Shown: piece by piece, positions 1 to 8,304 of the stretch | Layout: each line of letters begins with the position of its first letter | How positions within the stretch are numbered: position 1 is the first letter of the stretch | Assembly: GCA_049671745.1 (NCBI GenBank) | Contig: JBATVL010000083.1 | Location: 1 to 33,888 of the forward strand | Reading direction: 5' to 3' | Length of the DNA stretch: 33,888 nucleotides | DNA from: SNAP01 sp049671745 | Lineage (GTDB): Bacteria > Bacteroidota > Bacteroidia > Bacteroidales > Marinifilaceae | The notes under the pieces: model-generated | What the model saw: the letters and a program-made list of their open reading frames with translations, nothing else | What the model was told of the DNA's origin: nothing | Databases searched by the model: none | Position numbers and translations under genes: made by a program

Positions 1-753
1 GATGTAGAAAATGTTGATGGAGGTGTTAAAATTACTTTATATAAGAAAGTAGCTGTTGATTTAGTTATTCCTGCTAGAATAAATGGTCTTAAGGTTGTAA
101 ATATTTCTAAAACAATGATTCCTAATAGACGCCTTTTTCATAAAAATAAGACTCTTGTCTCTGTTGATATGTCACAGGCAATATATCTTACTCAAATTAG
201 TGAAAATGCATTTTCATATTGTGATAAATTGAATAAAGTTATGTTTAATGAAAATCTTATAAATATTGAATTTGCTGCTTTTTTTTATTGTCCTTTATTA
301 AATAATATTGTATTTCCTGATAGTCTTGAGATTATAGGAAATAATGCTTTTAGAATTTGTAATCTTACTAATGTTACTTTTGGTAGAAATTTAAAGGAAA
401 TTAAAGGTAATGCTATTGGGGCTGCTTTTGGTAGAAACAAAATTGAAATAATTGATTTCTTAAATACTAAATTGGAAAAACTTGGAATGTCTGTATTTTT
501 TGATGGTGAAGTAAAGGTTCTTAAATTACCTTCTACTTTATTAAGTATAGGAAATGCTGTTACTTTAAATAATCCTCTTGAAGAGATTTATATTACAAGA
601 AAAGAACTTCCTTTAACTAGGCTTGATGGAGGACGAGTTTTTGTTTCAAAACCTAGTGAGTTTAAGGGTAAGATCTTTTATCCTAGAGGAACAAATTATA
701 AAAATGAACCATACTGGAAGGATTATACTTCTGCTCAATGGATAGAACAATAG
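1..753 (+). CDS. BspA-like leucine-rich-repeat protein, 5' end outside window
   Basis: The reading frame is open from base 1 and ends at TAG 751-753, so only the C-terminal ~250 residues are present. An internal ATG at 115 is not the real start: the codons before it already encode LRR sequence (VDLVIPARINGLKVVNI). The protein shows repeated units of roughly 22-24 residues with patterns such as I-x-x-x-A-F-x-x-C-x-x-L and V-x-F-x-x-x-L-x-x-I, the signature of BspA/Treponema-type LRR_5 proteins. In Bacteroidota these are usually exported, often surface-attached, and bind proteins or cells; the signal sequence would lie upstream of the window. The extreme C-terminus ends in a W-I-E-Q tail with no obvious sorting domain. 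A strong bidirectional terminator follows. Family confident, role unknown. Confidence 0.8.
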   Translation, partial: DVENVDGGVKITLYKKVAVDLVIPARINGLKVVNISKTMIPNRRLFHKNKTLVSVDMSQAIYLTQISENAFSYCDKLNKVMFNENLINIEFAAFFYCPLLNNIVFPDSLEIIGNNAFRICNLTNVTFGRNLKEIKGNAIGAAFGRNKIEIIDFLNTKLEKLGMSVFFDGEVKVLKLPSTLLSIGNAVTLNNPLEEIYITRKELPLTRLDGGRVFVSKPSEFKGKIFYPRGTNYKNEPYWKDYTSAQWIEQ

Positions 754-770
754 TTTATGTATAAAGATAA

Positions 771-804
771 AAGATCCCTTCGTTTATGCGAAGGGATCTT
801 TTTG
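771..804. terminator. Bidirectional intrinsic terminator between LRR gene and aroE
   Basis: A perfect 11-bp stem (AGATCCCTTCG 772-782 with CGAAGGGATCT 789-799) closes a 6-nt loop. It is followed by a T-run on the plus strand and preceded by an A-rich stretch that gives a T-rich tail on the minus strand. It lies between two converging genes and can serve both. Confidence 0.85.
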
Positions 805-806
805 TT

Positions 807-1553
807 TTATTTCTCTGTACCATTCCAAATAGACCAAGATTTCTGTGCTTGTAAATGAAGCATTTCTAGTCCATTCTTTGCATGAGCCTTATTATCCATT
901 CCTTTTTTCATGAAAGTAGTGATTTCAGGATTGTAAGTAAGGTCAAATAAGTAATAACTCTCGTCCATTAACTCATAAGGTAATTCAGGATGTGTCTCTA
1001 CTTTAGGAAACATGCCAAGTGGAGTAGTGTTGATTATTATCTTGTAATCTTTAATAAGACTAGGTATATCTTTATAAGAAATCTGCTTTCCTGTAGCTGT
1101 TCTTGATACTTCTAAGTATTCTATGCTTTCTTGTTCAAGAGCGTATTTAACTGCCTTTGCTGCACCCCCTGTTCCTAGTACAAGTGCCTTAGATCGGTAG
1201 TTGCCTATAAAACTCAATAGCGAGCATTTAAAGCCATAAACATCTGTATTGTAGCCTTTGCTCCTTAATCCGTTTGCTGTTTGCGTAAAGCTCACTGAAT
1301 TGACTGCTCCTATCACTTTAGCTTCTTCACTTATCTCGTCTAGAAGAGGAATTATGCTTTGCTTGTAAGGAATAGTTACACTTGAGCCTTTTAGCTGAGT
1401 GTTTTCTTTTATAAGAGATGAAAATAAATCTATAGAAGTTATCTCGAAGTTTAGGAATGAGGCGTTTATCTCTTCGTTATTGAATTTATCTTCGAAATAT
1501 TTCTTAGAGAATGAATGCCCTAAAGGGTAGCCTATAAGTCCGTATATGTCCAT
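807..1553 (-). CDS. aroE: Shikimate dehydrogenase
   Basis: AroE reduces 3-dehydroshikimate to shikimate with NADPH in the cytoplasmic shikimate pathway for aromatic amino acids. Visible motifs: the substrate-binding S-F-S near residues 14-16; V-T-I-P-Y-K with the catalytic lysine at 64 (the usual N before V-T-I-P is S here); G-A-V-N-S; Y-N-T-D at 101-104; the Rossmann glycine loop G-T-G-G-A-A at 127-132; N-T-T-P-L-G-M; and the C-terminal G-L-E-M-L-x-x-Q-A. At 248 residues it is compact, as is usual in Bacteroidota. The ATG shares one base with the TAA of the upstream DUF368 gene (TAATG), so the two are probably translationally coupled. A terminator lies just downstream. Confidence 0.95.
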   Translation of the reverse strand: MDIYGLIGYPLGHSFSKKYFEDKFNNEEINASFLNFEITSIDLFSSLIKENTQLKGSSVTIPYKQSIIPLLDEISEEAKVIGAVNSVSFTQTANGLRSKGYNTDVYGFKCSLLSFIGNYRSKALVLGTGGAAKAVKYALEQESIEYLEVSRTATGKQISYKDIPSLIKDYKIIINTTPLGMFPKVETHPELPYELMDESYYLFDLTYNPEITTFMKKGMDNKAHAKNGLEMLHLQAQKSWSIWNGTEK

Positions 1554-2497
1554 TATTGTGCTTTTTTTGAGTAGTAATTACCTAGTGTTTCTATTGTCCA
1601 AATAAGAGCAAATCCTAATATAGCAACTATTATTGCCATTGTTAGTTGTGATGCCTCATGAGTGATTTCTGTATATGCGTTAGGTAATATGTTTTTCTGA
1701 ATAAGAGGTTTTACTATGCCGTGACTGTTGGTAAATGTTTCTAATGTTTCTTTCCAAGGCCATACTTTGTTTAAAGAGCCGAACATGAATCCTGTTAGAA
1801 TGGCAATAGTGAAGTCGTGATACTTTCTTAGAAGCCACGAAAGTACGTTAGAGAAGCTTACTAGTCCTGTGAATGCACCTGCAATAAATATTAGTATTGT
1901 TCCTATTTTTAATTCGCTTAGAGCAGATATTATAAAATGATATTTGCCTAGTAGAAGTAATATGAAGGCTCCTGATATTCCCGGAAGTATCATAGCACAT
2001 ATTGCTATTGCTCCTGATAGGAAGATAAACCACCAGTCGTTAGGTGTTTCCGTTGGTGTAGAGGATGTTATGTAATATGCTATTGCTGTTCCTGCTATTA
2101 TTCCTACAATTGACATTAGGTTTTTAGTCTTTATCTTTTTGCCAATAAGTATTGTAGAGGCTGCTATTAATCCGAAGAAGAACGACCATATCATTATGGG
2201 TTCTGTTTCTAGAAGGTGTTTTAATACACTAGCAATAGAGATTATGCTTATGCCTATTCCTGCAAATACTGCAATTAGAAATTTTAGGTTTATAGCTTCT
2301 GCGAATTCTTTTAATTTGAAGCTTAATAGTAGTTTAATAGAGTGTAGGTTTATGCCTTTAATAGATTCTATTAGTTCTTCGTAGATTCCAGTAATAAATG
2401 CTATTGTTCCTCCTGATACTCCAGGTACTACGTCGGCTGCTCCCATGCCTATTCCTTTTATTGCTATTATTAGGTATTGTTTTAAGCTTCTTTTCAT
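1553..2497 (-). CDS. DUF368 membrane protein, PopT-type undecaprenyl-phosphate transporter
   Basis: The N-terminus carries the hallmark of DUF368: G-x-G-M-G-A-A-D-V-V-P-G-V-S-G-G-T around residues 16-32. A second, symmetric-looking P-G-I-S-G-A-F-I motif lies near residues 170-180. About eight to nine hydrophobic segments cover the 314 residues. DUF368 proteins (PopT) have been shown in other bacteria to recycle undecaprenyl phosphate across the cytoplasmic membrane for cell-wall synthesis, as DedA-family UptA does. That role here is transferred from the family, not shown by the sequence. The gene is first in a two-gene unit with aroE. No TAnnTTTG promoter is visible in the short gap to the upstream DUF4301 terminator, so some readthrough or an atypical promoter is implied. 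Confidence 0.88.
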   Translation of the reverse strand: MKRSLKQYLIIAIKGIGMGAADVVPGVSGGTIAFITGIYEELIESIKGINLHSIKLLLSFKLKEFAEAINLKFLIAVFAGIGISIISIASVLKHLLETEPIMIWSFFFGLIAASTILIGKKIKTKNLMSIVGIIAGTAIAYYITSSTPTETPNDWWFIFLSGAIAICAMILPGISGAFILLLLGKYHFIISALSELKIGTILIFIAGAFTGLVSFSNVLSWLLRKYHDFTIAILTGFMFGSLNKVWPWKETLETFTNSHGIVKPLIQKNILPNAYTEITHEASQLTMAIIVAILGFALIWTIETLGNYYSKKAQ

Positions 2498-2532
2498 TCT
2501 TGTTTATTTGTTTGATTAATATGTGTTGTGCT

Positions 2533-2582
2533 AAAAAAAAAGATTAACTCTATTTCTTAAATAATAAGAAACAAAGTTAACC
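2533..2582 (-). terminator. Intrinsic terminator of the DUF4301 gene
   Basis: On the minus strand an 18-bp stem with three G-U pairs (plus positions 2542-2559 with 2565-2582) and a 5-nt loop is followed by nine consecutive T. It ends only ~35 bp before the ATG of the next minus-strand gene (DUF368). Confidence 0.88.
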
Positions 2583-2608
2583 TTTAATTATTTTATATAT
2601 AGACGTTA

Positions 2609-4168
2609 TTACAACATATTTCTGTGTTCTACTTTGAATAGATCTTGTATTGTTTTTACTGGTGAGAAGGTTTCTATTGGCACTTCTACAAAAACAGTAA
2701 TCCAATTAGCCATTGCTCCATTCCATAGTCCTGGTAGTTCTTGACCTTTTATCTTTTTTCCGTTATGGTTCTTTTCTGTTATGAATCCCGTTGTTTTATC
2801 TACAAAGTCGAGTAGATTAAATTTCTTGTTTTTATAATTGGTTATTGAGCAAACAATGTCCACTGGATTAAAGTGAGTAGCATTATCTAGTATTCTATTT
2901 TGTGATTTGTTTTTTGTATCTATTTGTGCTTTCTCAACAATCTGTAGAGTATGCATCCCTTCTTTGTTCTTTATCCAGAAAGGTCCTCCACCTGGTTCTC
3001 CAAGATTAATGACCATTCCACATACTCTCATTGGTCTGTTAAGTGTTGTGAAGAGATATTCTTCTAAGTCTTGTATAGATAGATTGTCTATCTTCTTAGA
3101 ATGTTTAATGGCAAGTTCTTCTGTACAGAACTTAAGCATTTTATCAAGTTCTTCTTTTGGTAGATTCTTGTTTTTTGAAAGAGTGTTTAGATATATACTT
3201 ATTTGTTCTTTTAAAGAGATTAATAATCCTCCTATGAATTTCTTGTATCTATATGTTTCTGGTTTTAACCTATCTGGTAATACATTGTCTATGTTTTTTA
3301 TGTAGACAATATTTGCTTTTATGTCGTTTAGGTTTTCAATTAATGCTCCGTGTCCACTTTGACGTAGAAGTGGTAATCCTTTTTTGTCTCTTATTACATT
3401 GTTGTGAAGATCCATGGCTATAGAGTCAGTAGATTTCTTTTGTACAGAGAATGAGACTTTGAATTTTGTATCGTATTTATTCTCGTATTTCTTACGGTTT
3501 TCTTTAAGATATTTCTTGAAGGTTCTAAGGTGATCTTCCGAAACGGTAAAGTTTAAGTAAGCATTACCTTTTCTGTTTTTGCAGTAATGTGCAGCCTCTA
3601 CTAGATGTTCTTCCATTGGCGTTACGGCTGCCTCTAAATGAGAGTGAAACTTGATAAGTCCCTTAGGCATATCTCCATATTTAAGACCGTCTTTGGTTAG
3701 AATCTCATCTATAATGAAGTTGTATTCACATTTTTCAAGTAGCTGTTCTATATAGTATCCTCTTTGCATAAGATTATCTCTTAAGTCTCTGTAGAAAGGA
3801 AGAAGGTGCAGATTGTGGAAGAAATAATACATGCTTCCAGGTTGCTGGTTTGTGTTTAGTTTTAGAAAAGCTTCATGACTTCCATCATATGTTTCTTTAA
3901 ATTCATAGAGCTGTTGAAACATTCTACTTGCTGCTCCTGAGGCTGGAATCATCTTATGGATAGAATAGTCATTCATCTTGAAATTGTATTCTTCTATATA
4001 TTTATTTACTGTGTCTGAGTCGACTTTTAAGATACCATCTCCAATTACAGCTGCCTTTTCTAGCTTAGCTTTCGGAAAGTTATTTTTATAATTTAGTAAT
4101 TGCTCTTTTACTGTTTGTAAGGAGATATCATTAGATTTGAAGAACTTTCTATCTTTATTTGAAAACAT
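2609..4168 (-). CDS. DUF4301 family protein
   Basis: The sequence matches the Bacteroidota DUF4301 family: M-I-P-A-S-G-A-A-S-R-M-F near the N-terminus, L-L-R-Q-S-G-H-G-A-L-I-E-N-L in the middle and V-C-G-M-V-I-N-L-G-E-P-G-G-G-P-F-W in the C-terminal half. The G-A-A-S-R-M loop resembles a nucleotide-sugar pyrophosphorylase loop, so a nucleotidyltransferase-like fold is plausible, but no function is established. I place the start at ATG 4168 (519 residues), because family members begin with M-F-x-x-K-D-x-K-x; an upstream in-frame ATG at 4231 would add 21 unrelated residues (N-terminal I-K-N-Y-V...). It is transcribed alone, divergent from the transglutaminase operon, with its own strong terminator. 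Confidence 0.82.
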   Translation of the reverse strand: MFSNKDRKFFKSNDISLQTVKEQLLNYKNNFPKAKLEKAAVIGDGILKVDSDTVNKYIEEYNFKMNDYSIHKMIPASGAASRMFQQLYEFKETYDGSHEAFLKLNTNQQPGSMYYFFHNLHLLPFYRDLRDNLMQRGYYIEQLLEKCEYNFIIDEILTKDGLKYGDMPKGLIKFHSHLEAAVTPMEEHLVEAAHYCKNRKGNAYLNFTVSEDHLRTFKKYLKENRKKYENKYDTKFKVSFSVQKKSTDSIAMDLHNNVIRDKKGLPLLRQSGHGALIENLNDIKANIVYIKNIDNVLPDRLKPETYRYKKFIGGLLISLKEQISIYLNTLSKNKNLPKEELDKMLKFCTEELAIKHSKKIDNLSIQDLEEYLFTTLNRPMRVCGMVINLGEPGGGPFWIKNKEGMHTLQIVEKAQIDTKNKSQNRILDNATHFNPVDIVCSITNYKNKKFNLLDFVDKTTGFITEKNHNGKKIKGQELPGLWNGAMANWITVFVEVPIETFSPVKTIQDLFKVEHRNML

Positions 4169-4241
4169 CTTTTTTCGTTTTGATTCATTGCAATTTACTA
4201 AAGTTTTTGTTGTGACGTAATTTTTAATCATAAAAAGTTCG

Positions 4242-4265
4242 CAGAAAATCTAAAGATTTTCCGCT
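4242..4265. repeat. Inverted repeat in the divergent promoter region
   Basis: GCAGAAAATC (4242-4251) and GATTTTCCGC (4256-4265) form a 10-bp dyad around a 4-nt TAAA loop. On the minus strand the single mismatch becomes a G-U pair. It sits between the divergent DUF4301 and transglutaminase genes and could be an operator or a 5'-leader hairpin of the DUF4301 mRNA. Confidence 0.4.
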
Positions 4266-4362
4266 TTATACCATATACATTAGCGATTTAGTAGGATATT
4301 AGTTCTTAGATTTACATATTTGTAATATTCAGATGATAGAAATAAAGAAAGATGTTTTGGCT

Positions 4363-6303
4363 ATGAAGAGGTTAGTGTGTTTGATGATTTCGTGTTGTTG
4401 TGTTATGGGCTTGTTTGCTCAAGATATCCCTACGAGACTAAGAAAGGTTCATGTAAAGAATTATAGAGCTTTTAATTATGTGACTGTTTTTGATTCTACT
4501 AAGGTAGATATGATGGATTCAGGTTTGAGTTATGTTAGAAGTCATGTTCTTCATAAGATTTTGAATAAAAAGGGAGCTTTGAGTTTGAAGAATATTATTC
4601 TAGATTATGATCCTCTTTCTGCTTTGGTTGAATTTACTAAACTTACTTTGTGGAAGAAATCAGGAAAGAGCATTAATATAGATATTAGTAAGGTTCTAGA
4701 TTATCCTGCTCCTGCACATATGATTTATTGGGGAGCTCGACAAAAAATGTTGGAGATTAATGGTTTAAGTCCTGGTGATGCTTTAGAGATAGAGTATAAA
4801 AGAAAGGGGTATACTTATGCTCTTCTTAAACAAGATGATAGTAATTATATTCCGCCTATGAGAGGGCATTTTTATGATATTGTACCGTTTTATTCTAATA
4901 TACCTATTATTCAGAAATATTATTCTTTAAGTACTCCTAGTTCTAAGAATCTAAAGTATAAGATCTTTAATTCTAATAGTATTCATGCTTCAGAGAAATC
5001 TGTTGGTGATAAGAAGCTTTATTCTTTTGTGATGAAGAATATTATGCCTATTAAGAGAGAGTCGGCTATGCTTGATTTGTCTGATATAGCTCCTAAAGTT
5101 GTTATGACCACTGCTAAAGATTGGAAACAAAAGGCTTCTTGGTTTAATAAAGTTAATGAGGATTATGAGAGTTTTAAGTCTTTTCCTAGATTAGATAAGT
5201 TTGTGTCTAAGTTAGTTAAGGATGCAAAGACAGAGTATGATTCTATTGCGAATCTTACACATTGGGTTGCTGATAATATGAGATATTGTGGTGTGACAAT
5301 GGGTAAGGGTGAGGGGTTTACTCTTCATAATGCTAAGATGAATTTTCACGATAGGGCTGGAGTGTGTAAAGATAAAGCAGGTTTGTTAATTACTATGTTG
5401 CGTTCTGCTGGTTTTGAGTCGTATCCTGCTATGACTATGGCGGGTTCTCGTATAGAGGATATTCCTGCCGATCAGTTTAATCATTGTGTTGCTTTGGTAA
5501 AGATGAAATCTGGTTATTATAAGATTCTTGATCCTACTTGGGTTCCTTTTGTTAGAGAGTTATGGTCTAGTGCAGAGCAGCAGCAGAACTATCTTCCTGG
5601 TATTCCTGGTGGGGCAGATCTTCAGATTACTCCTATTTCTAGTGCAGAGAATCATTATATTAAGGTTGATGTGAATTCTAAAGTTGATAATAAAGGAAAT
5701 CTGGTTGCTAATATAAGGCTTGTGGCAGAGGGGCAGTCTGATAGTTCATTTCGTTCTAGGTTTACTCATTCAAAGAAGTCTTCATGGGATGATATAGCTA
5801 AGTCTCTTTTGGTTAGAGCTGATATTAAAATGATGATTGATCGTATTAAGTATTCTAATCCTTACGATTATTCAAAACCATTTGAGTTAAGTGCGCAGGT
5901 AAGAATTCCTTCTTATCTTAGAGTTGCTGATAATAAGATTTTCTATAAATCTCTAGCTTCTCATTTGTTTACAAATAAGTATTCTCATTTAAGAATAGAT
6001 ACAAAACCTAAGTTTAGAAAGTACGACTTTAAAGATAGATGCTCTAGAGAAGTAAAGATAAATGAGAGGGTTGAATTCTTTAAAGATATTGAGGTGGAGT
6101 TTGCTCCTGATTCTGAGAATATTTCTTCTGACATTTCTACTTTTGTTGGTGCTTATGCTTCTCAAGGTAATGTTCTTAATTTGAATATTGATTTGAAATT
6201 AGGAAAGAGGATCTATAAGAAACTTGATTGGAATGATTTTAGAAAGAGTGTTGTGGCTCATAAGAATTATATAAATACTCCTGTAATTTTAAAACTTAAT
6301 TAA
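4363..6303 (+). CDS. Exported DUF3857/transglutaminase-core protein, catalytic triad intact
   Basis: The protein has a signal peptide (M-K-R, then a hydrophobic run rich in C/L/M, ending G-L-F-A-Q), so it probably acts in the periplasm. I choose ATG 4363 because it opens that signal peptide; an in-frame ATG at 4333 adds ten charged residues in front. The N-terminal half has DUF3857-like beta-rich sequence. The transglutaminase core follows with a full cysteine-protease-like triad: Cys in G-V-C-K-D-K-A-G (codon 5365-5367), His in F-N-H-C-V-A-L (5482-5484) and Asp in I-L-D-P-T-W (5530-5532). The family can crosslink or hydrolyse amide bonds; the substrate is unknown. It lies 2 bp upstream of a paralogue that lacks the triad, so they form one operon and possibly one complex. 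Confidence 0.85.
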   Translation: MKRLVCLMISCCCVMGLFAQDIPTRLRKVHVKNYRAFNYVTVFDSTKVDMMDSGLSYVRSHVLHKILNKKGALSLKNIILDYDPLSALVEFTKLTLWKKSGKSINIDISKVLDYPAPAHMIYWGARQKMLEINGLSPGDALEIEYKRKGYTYALLKQDDSNYIPPMRGHFYDIVPFYSNIPIIQKYYSLSTPSSKNLKYKIFNSNSIHASEKSVGDKKLYSFVMKNIMPIKRESAMLDLSDIAPKVVMTTAKDWKQKASWFNKVNEDYESFKSFPRLDKFVSKLVKDAKTEYDSIANLTHWVADNMRYCGVTMGKGEGFTLHNAKMNFHDRAGVCKDKAGLLITMLRSAGFESYPAMTMAGSRIEDIPADQFNHCVALVKMKSGYYKILDPTWVPFVRELWSSAEQQQNYLPGIPGGADLQITPISSAENHYIKVDVNSKVDNKGNLVANIRLVAEGQSDSSFRSRFTHSKKSSWDDIAKSLLVRADIKMMIDRIKYSNPYDYSKPFELSAQVRIPSYLRVADNKIFYKSLASHLFTNKYSHLRIDTKPKFRKYDFKDRCSREVKINERVEFFKDIEVEFAPDSENISSDISTFVGAYASQGNVLNLNIDLKLGKRIYKKLDWNDFRKSVVAHKNYINTPVILKLN

Positions 6304-6305
6304 TA

Positions 6306-8228
6306 ATGAATAAGATATATATATACATATTTCTATTTGCGCTTACGTTTTCAGCATGTGAAACTAAAACTAGTAATAAGATTAAGGAATATGATGGAAA
6401 GTTTAAGGATGCTGATGCTGTGTTTCTTTCTATGTCAAAGGAGTATACTCTTAGTTTAGATGGTTCGCAGGAATATATTTATAGACAGAAGTTACGCCTG
6501 CAATCTCCTGCTTCTTTTAATTCTATGTATGGGGATTCTCATATCTTTTATGATCCTAATTATCAGGAATGTAATGTTTTACTTGCTGAGACAGTGAATT
6601 CTATGGAGAAGGTTATCTCTGGAAAGAATGCAATTAATGATATCTTGCCTTCTAATGCTAAGCATTCGGCTTATTATAATAGACTTAGAGAGAAGGTTGT
6701 TTCTCATCTAGGTACAGAGGTAGGGGCTGTTGTTAATTTTGATTATATTATTAAGTCGAATAAAGATAGAAAGCCTGCTTTGTTCGAGAAGATAATTATT
6801 CCTGCTTCTTCTCCTATACGTGATTTTAAGATAGTTGTAAAACTTCCTGAGTCTGTTAATTTGAACTTTTATCTTTTTGGTTCTTCTATAAAACCAATTA
6901 TTTCACAAGAAGATAATTGCAGAATATTTACTTGGATTTTTAAGGATTTACCTGCAATTAAACATCAAAGTGGAGAGCCTGTTTTTAGAAATGATGTGCC
7001 GTGCTTAATTTTTTCTACTACTAAGGATGATGGTTTGCAACATTTCTTGTCTGAATCTAAATTAAATGATTTGGATACATCTTTTTTTAAGCCTATTGTT
7101 GAGTCGGTAAAGAAGACTCTTAAGAAAGGTGATAAGTTGTTTTTGAAATTACAGGATGAGGTGATTGATAATATTGCTTTTAGTAATGTGTCTTTTTCTA
7201 ATGCCTCTTATAGAGCCCGTTCTCCTAAGACTGTATGGACTGATGCTTCTGGTAATATGATAGAGAAATGTTTTCTTTTAAGTGAACTTCTTAAAACGGC
7301 AGGTTATGAATCTGAGGTTTTGGCTGCTTATCCTGAACAATTGATTAATAATTCTAAATCTAATCCTGATTTTTGGACTAATTGTTATGTTAGTGCTAAA
7401 ATGGGAGATGAATCTTATCTGCTTTCTGTTCTTAAAAAGAATACTTATGATTCTAGCCTAGATATTAATGGATTTCGTTTATATGGTGTTATGTCTGGTA
7501 AAGAGTATAAGTATACTTCCGAGAAGAATATAATTAGACTGGAGGGAACTATAAATATGTTTTCTAGAATAAACATTAAATCTAATCTTAATCTTGTTGT
7601 AGGTGGTAAGTATGCTTATAAGTTTATGAAGAGTGGATTTTTAAAGTCTAATATTAATAATTGTTATAAGATTTCACCTAAAAAGGATACATCTAGAGTG
7701 TGCATGATTGCTGATGCAGTGAGTACTGATAATAATGTTGTTAAGTTGTTTAGTTACGATCTTCCTGTATATAAAGGTGGTTTTAGTATTAATCGTTTGC
7801 CTATATTACTTGCAGACAGAAGAGCTCCTTTGAGTATCATTAATACTGTTGACGAGTGTTATGATTATAAATTAAGAGTTGGTAAGTGGTATCGTCCTAT
7901 AGATAAAGATACTACAATTAGTGTTAAAAATTCGGTAGGAGAGTTGCTTATTAGTACGAATACTATATTGAAGAGTAGATATATAATTTCTTATAAAAGA
8001 CATCTTAAGTTAAATAAACAGATTATATCTGTTGAGAATTATAGGGATTTTAAGGAGTTAATGAATGTGTGGAGTGATGATAAATACAAAAGATTATTCT
8101 TTGCTTTTAAAAAATATGTTCCTAAGAAAAATATTATTAAAAGAGATTCGTCTATGATGGAAACTTTTGTTAATAAACAATTAGATGCTGGTTTGGAGAT
8201 TAAGCAAACAAATAATATTTCTTTATGA
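6306..8228 (+). CDS. DUF3857 lipoprotein, transglutaminase-like pseudoenzyme
   Basis: The N-terminus is a lipoprotein signal (hydrophobic run ending F-S-A-C, Cys18). The body resembles the upstream protein: a DUF3857-like N-terminal half, then a degenerate transglutaminase core. Aligning G-x-x-x-x-K-x-x-L-L-x-x-L-L-K-T-A-G-Y-E-S with its neighbour puts Met318 at the catalytic Cys. The spacing then puts Asn359 at the His (W-T-N-C-Y-V) and Val375 at the Asp, with the last interval (16 residues) identical in both proteins. So all three catalytic positions are lost, while the LL-x-x-LL helix and following strand are kept. It starts 2 bp after the neighbour's stop (TAATAATG). It may be a non-catalytic partner, a binding protein or an inhibitor; the triad assignment is by hand alignment. 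Confidence 0.8.
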   Translation: MNKIYIYIFLFALTFSACETKTSNKIKEYDGKFKDADAVFLSMSKEYTLSLDGSQEYIYRQKLRLQSPASFNSMYGDSHIFYDPNYQECNVLLAETVNSMEKVISGKNAINDILPSNAKHSAYYNRLREKVVSHLGTEVGAVVNFDYIIKSNKDRKPALFEKIIIPASSPIRDFKIVVKLPESVNLNFYLFGSSIKPIISQEDNCRIFTWIFKDLPAIKHQSGEPVFRNDVPCLIFSTTKDDGLQHFLSESKLNDLDTSFFKPIVESVKKTLKKGDKLFLKLQDEVIDNIAFSNVSFSNASYRARSPKTVWTDASGNMIEKCFLLSELLKTAGYESEVLAAYPEQLINNSKSNPDFWTNCYVSAKMGDESYLLSVLKKNTYDSSLDINGFRLYGVMSGKEYKYTSEKNIIRLEGTINMFSRINIKSNLNLVVGGKYAYKFMKSGFLKSNINNCYKISPKKDTSRVCMIADAVSTDNNVVKLFSYDLPVYKGGFSINRLPILLADRRAPLSIINTVDECYDYKLRVGKWYRPIDKDTTISVKNSVGELLISTNTILKSRYIISYKRHLKLNKQIISVENYRDFKELMNVWSDDKYKRLFFAFKKYVPKKNIIKRDSSMMETFVNKQLDAGLEIKQTNNISL

Positions 8229-8247
8229 TAGAATTTGTTTGAAATAT

Positions 8248-8290
8248 AAAATCGCTCTATTCTTTTATTAAGAATAGAGCGATTTTATTA
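8248..8290. terminator. Bidirectional terminator after the DUF3857 operon
   Basis: A perfect 17-bp stem (8248-8264 with 8270-8286) has a 5-nt loop. The stem begins with AAAA and ends with TTTT, so it works for both the plus-strand operon and the minus-strand barrel gene that converges on it. Confidence 0.9.
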
Positions 8291-8304
8291 TTATTAAATA
8301 TACC

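Noticed and set aside
2139..3305. Plus-strand ORFs opposite DUF368 and DUF4301
   Set aside because: Antisense shadows; composition follows the real genes on the minus strand.
4169..4231. N-terminal extension of the DUF4301 protein from ATG 4231
   Set aside because: The 21 extra residues do not look like the family's start; M-F-x-x-K-D at 4168 does.
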